A model generated the notes under the pieces. The model did no database searches, was not told the DNA's origin, and saw only the letters and a list, made by a program, of their open reading frames with translations. A DNA stretch of 64,000 nucleotides from Kudoa neothunni (lineage: Eukaryota > Cnidaria), in NCBI GenBank assembly GCA_964304625.1, contig OZ199838.1, positions 15,376,001 to 15,440,000 of the forward strand, read 5' to 3'. Shown here in pieces: positions 62,901 to 64,000 of this stretch. Position numbers and translations under genes: made by a program. Position 1 is the first letter of the stretch. Each line of letters starts with the position of its first letter.

Positions 62901-63576
62901 CGGATCAATGGAAATCATATGATATACCTAAAAACCTTTCATTGAATTTATGGATTTGTGACTTGGGTAATCGTATGAAGCAATTTGCAGATATTTTTTC
63001 CGTCGTATCTACCAATCCACTTGAAACTATCCATGTATAATTCATTTCAAGTTTTTCAACTTCAAACTAATATTGAAAATTTTATTTAGAAAATTCCAAT
63101 ATGGCTCGGAGGATTTTTTGCACCAGAAGCGTTTTTAACGGCAACTCGTCAATATGTTGCGCAACAAAAAAATTTATCATTAGAACAATTGGATCTTGAG
63201 GTTGGTAGTGTTTTTGTTGTTACAATATAATTTCGATTTATTCCATTAGGTGAATTTTGATTCCGCTACAGATTGCGTTGACTCTGAATCAGACTTTTAT
63301 TTTATTGTCGAAAAATCATTCATTTTCGGCGGAAAAATATTGGGAGGATGCTGCCAAATCTCCGATGATATCTTTGCCGAGATATCCTCATGGGAATTTA
63401 CATGGAAAGTTGATTCACCATCCGAACCTGACCAAAATAAAATACAACTTCCAGTCTATTTGAATGAGACTCGCTCTCAATTCCTACTCACGTTGGTTGT
63501 TCCAAAGGATCAAACTCATGCATCCACTTACTTCAATAGGGGAATCGCCATTGCACTCTGCAATTATTCGAAATAA
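44955..63576 (+). CDS. DYNC1H1: cytoplasmic dynein 1 heavy chain, 4 exons, 4764 aa
   Basis: The dynein heavy chain is the minus-end-directed microtubule motor. Exons 44955-51041, 55265-63034, 63090-63200 and 63250-63576 sum to 14,295 nt, an exact number of codons. The tail occupies about residues 1-1900. P-loops: AAA1 GPAGTGKT at about 1996, followed by the conserved [13 protein letters not shown]2 GPCGSGKS at about 2309; AAA3 GPPGSGKT at about 2690; AAA4 GVSGSGKT at about 3035. A coiled-coil stalk with the microtubule-binding domain lies at about 3290-3640 ([33 protein letters not shown]). AAA5/6 and a C-terminal domain follow, ending in VYLNETR...FNRGIAIAL. All four P-loops look intact. Intron 51042-55264 splits DFQ from AMGRIFTGL, an exact match to human across the junction. 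Human protein is 4646 aa. AATAAA overlaps the stop at 63572-63577. Confidence 0.98.
51314..54056 (-). mobile_element. TTAA MITE, family 1 copy 2, in a dynein intron and split by a hAT element
   Basis: The left end is TTAACCCTCTTAATGTACC (TTAA at 51314-51317), equal to the right end of copy 1 on the other strand. The sequence then runs as an inverted copy 1 to about 52213. Its last six bases plus TTAA (54053-54056) reappear beyond the hAT insertion. Without the insert it is about 905 bp, matching copy 1. The 65-codon ORF at 51349 lies within it. Confidence 0.85.
52214..54042 (+). mobile_element. hAT-type non-autonomous element nested in the TTAA MITE
   Basis: The element starts CAGTGTTTCCAAACCTG and its other end, read inward, is TAGTTTCTCAAACTTT, a hAT-style terminal inverted repeat. 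Both sides carry the identical 8-bp word CATTAGAG (52206-52213 and 54043-54050), the duplication length of hAT elements. Subterminal GGGTCAtgAaATATTTTTT blocks recur inverted near both ends (about 52250-52275 and 53985-54018). It is 1829 bp of AT-rich DNA with no transposase ORF. Confidence 0.88.
54057..55264 (+). other. remaining part of dynein intron 1
   Basis: AT-rich intron sequence after the nested transposons, ending at the acceptor AG 55263-55264. A 95-codon ORF at 54459-54746 shows no dynein similarity and no recognisable product, and is left as non-coding. Confidence 0.55.
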
Positions 63577-64000
63577 AGCCATTTATTTATAGAAATTTTA
63601 TTTCATATTGACTAATCTAATCTAATCTTGCTTGTTTAAATTTTTTTATTTTTCGCAACCCACTACCCACTACCCACTATATTAGGAATGTACACGCCTT
63701 GGTTCCCAATTCCAATTTGCAGTTCTGTGGACCGCGAAATATATTAAATAATTTAAAATCAGTTCAATATTTGTTTCATTCTCTAATCATTTATATTTCC
63801 TAAAATTATTTTATAACAAGTTTTTTGGTCCTTGGGAGTTTTTAAGATCGAATTTTGACCTTGAACTCGAAAAGTTTGAGCCCCATTGCATTACATGCTT
63901 TATATAAACCTTTATTTTCCTTATTATCGTTTACACTTATTTTTCTAATTACTACTCGCTTCGCATTGTAACAACGTGTTCCCTTGGCGAATTCCTACGC
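63577..64000. other. downstream of dynein, no gene seen
   Basis: A short tandem repeat of the 7-mer CCCACTA (three units) lies at 63661-63680. No coding segment is supported before the window ends. Confidence 0.5.

Noticed and set aside
1-64000. CRISPR arrays, rRNA, bacterial operons, intact retroelements
   Set aside because: None seen. The window has spliced animal genes and DNA-transposon relics only.

Overview
The window is AT-rich nuclear DNA from an animal. Evidence is GT-AG introns that are mostly 35-70 nt long, animal-type genes (Raptor, sorting nexin 3, TFIIH p52, PP2A scaffold, cytoplasmic dynein heavy chain, selenoproteins with eukaryotic SECIS elements) and several families of cut-and-paste transposons. 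Very short introns beside TE-filled intergenic DNA would fit a small derived or parasitic metazoan, but no species can be assigned by eye. All calls below come from reading the sequence and from remembered family sequences; no database search was run.

Layout. 1-6.4 kb (+): Raptor, 5' partial, with a 2.1-kb TE-bearing intron. 7.1-8.0 kb: relic of the same hAT-like repeat as in that intron. 9.7-10.4 kb (+): sorting nexin 3. 11.4-14.0 kb: a Mutator-like element with long inverted ends, a 9-bp target duplication and a decayed ZSWIM/FAR1-type transposase. 14.1-15.0 kb (-): an unrecognised spliced gene. 15.2-16.1 kb: TTAA (piggyBac-like) MITE. 16.3-16.7 kb: probable tRNA-derived SINE. 17.1-17.9 kb (-): selenoprotein T, with UGA and SECIS. 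18.6-21.1 kb: a pogo-like and a TTAA MITE. 21.9-24.9 kb (-): an 831-aa modular type I surface protein. 24.9-30.0 kb: gene-poor DNA. 30.1-31.8 kb (+): TFIIH p52. 32.6-36.4 kb: two more TTAA MITEs. 37.0-40.7 kb (+): PP2A A subunit in 13 exons. 41.2-44.6 kb (-): secreted selenocysteine glutathione peroxidase with SECIS. 45.0-63.6 kb (+): cytoplasmic dynein heavy chain, 4764 aa in four exons, whose 4.2-kb intron holds a hAT element nested in a TTAA MITE.

The genes form no operon or single pathway; they are ordinary housekeeping genes plus one likely lineage-specific surface protein. The best points are two complete selenoprotein genes, each with an in-frame UGA and a foldable SECIS; a surface protein whose seven introns are all phase 1, the signature of exon-shuffled extracellular modules; exact target-site duplications that prove nested transposition; and a cluster of single-base homopolymer indels in the 5' part of Raptor, which looks like assembly noise or recent decay.
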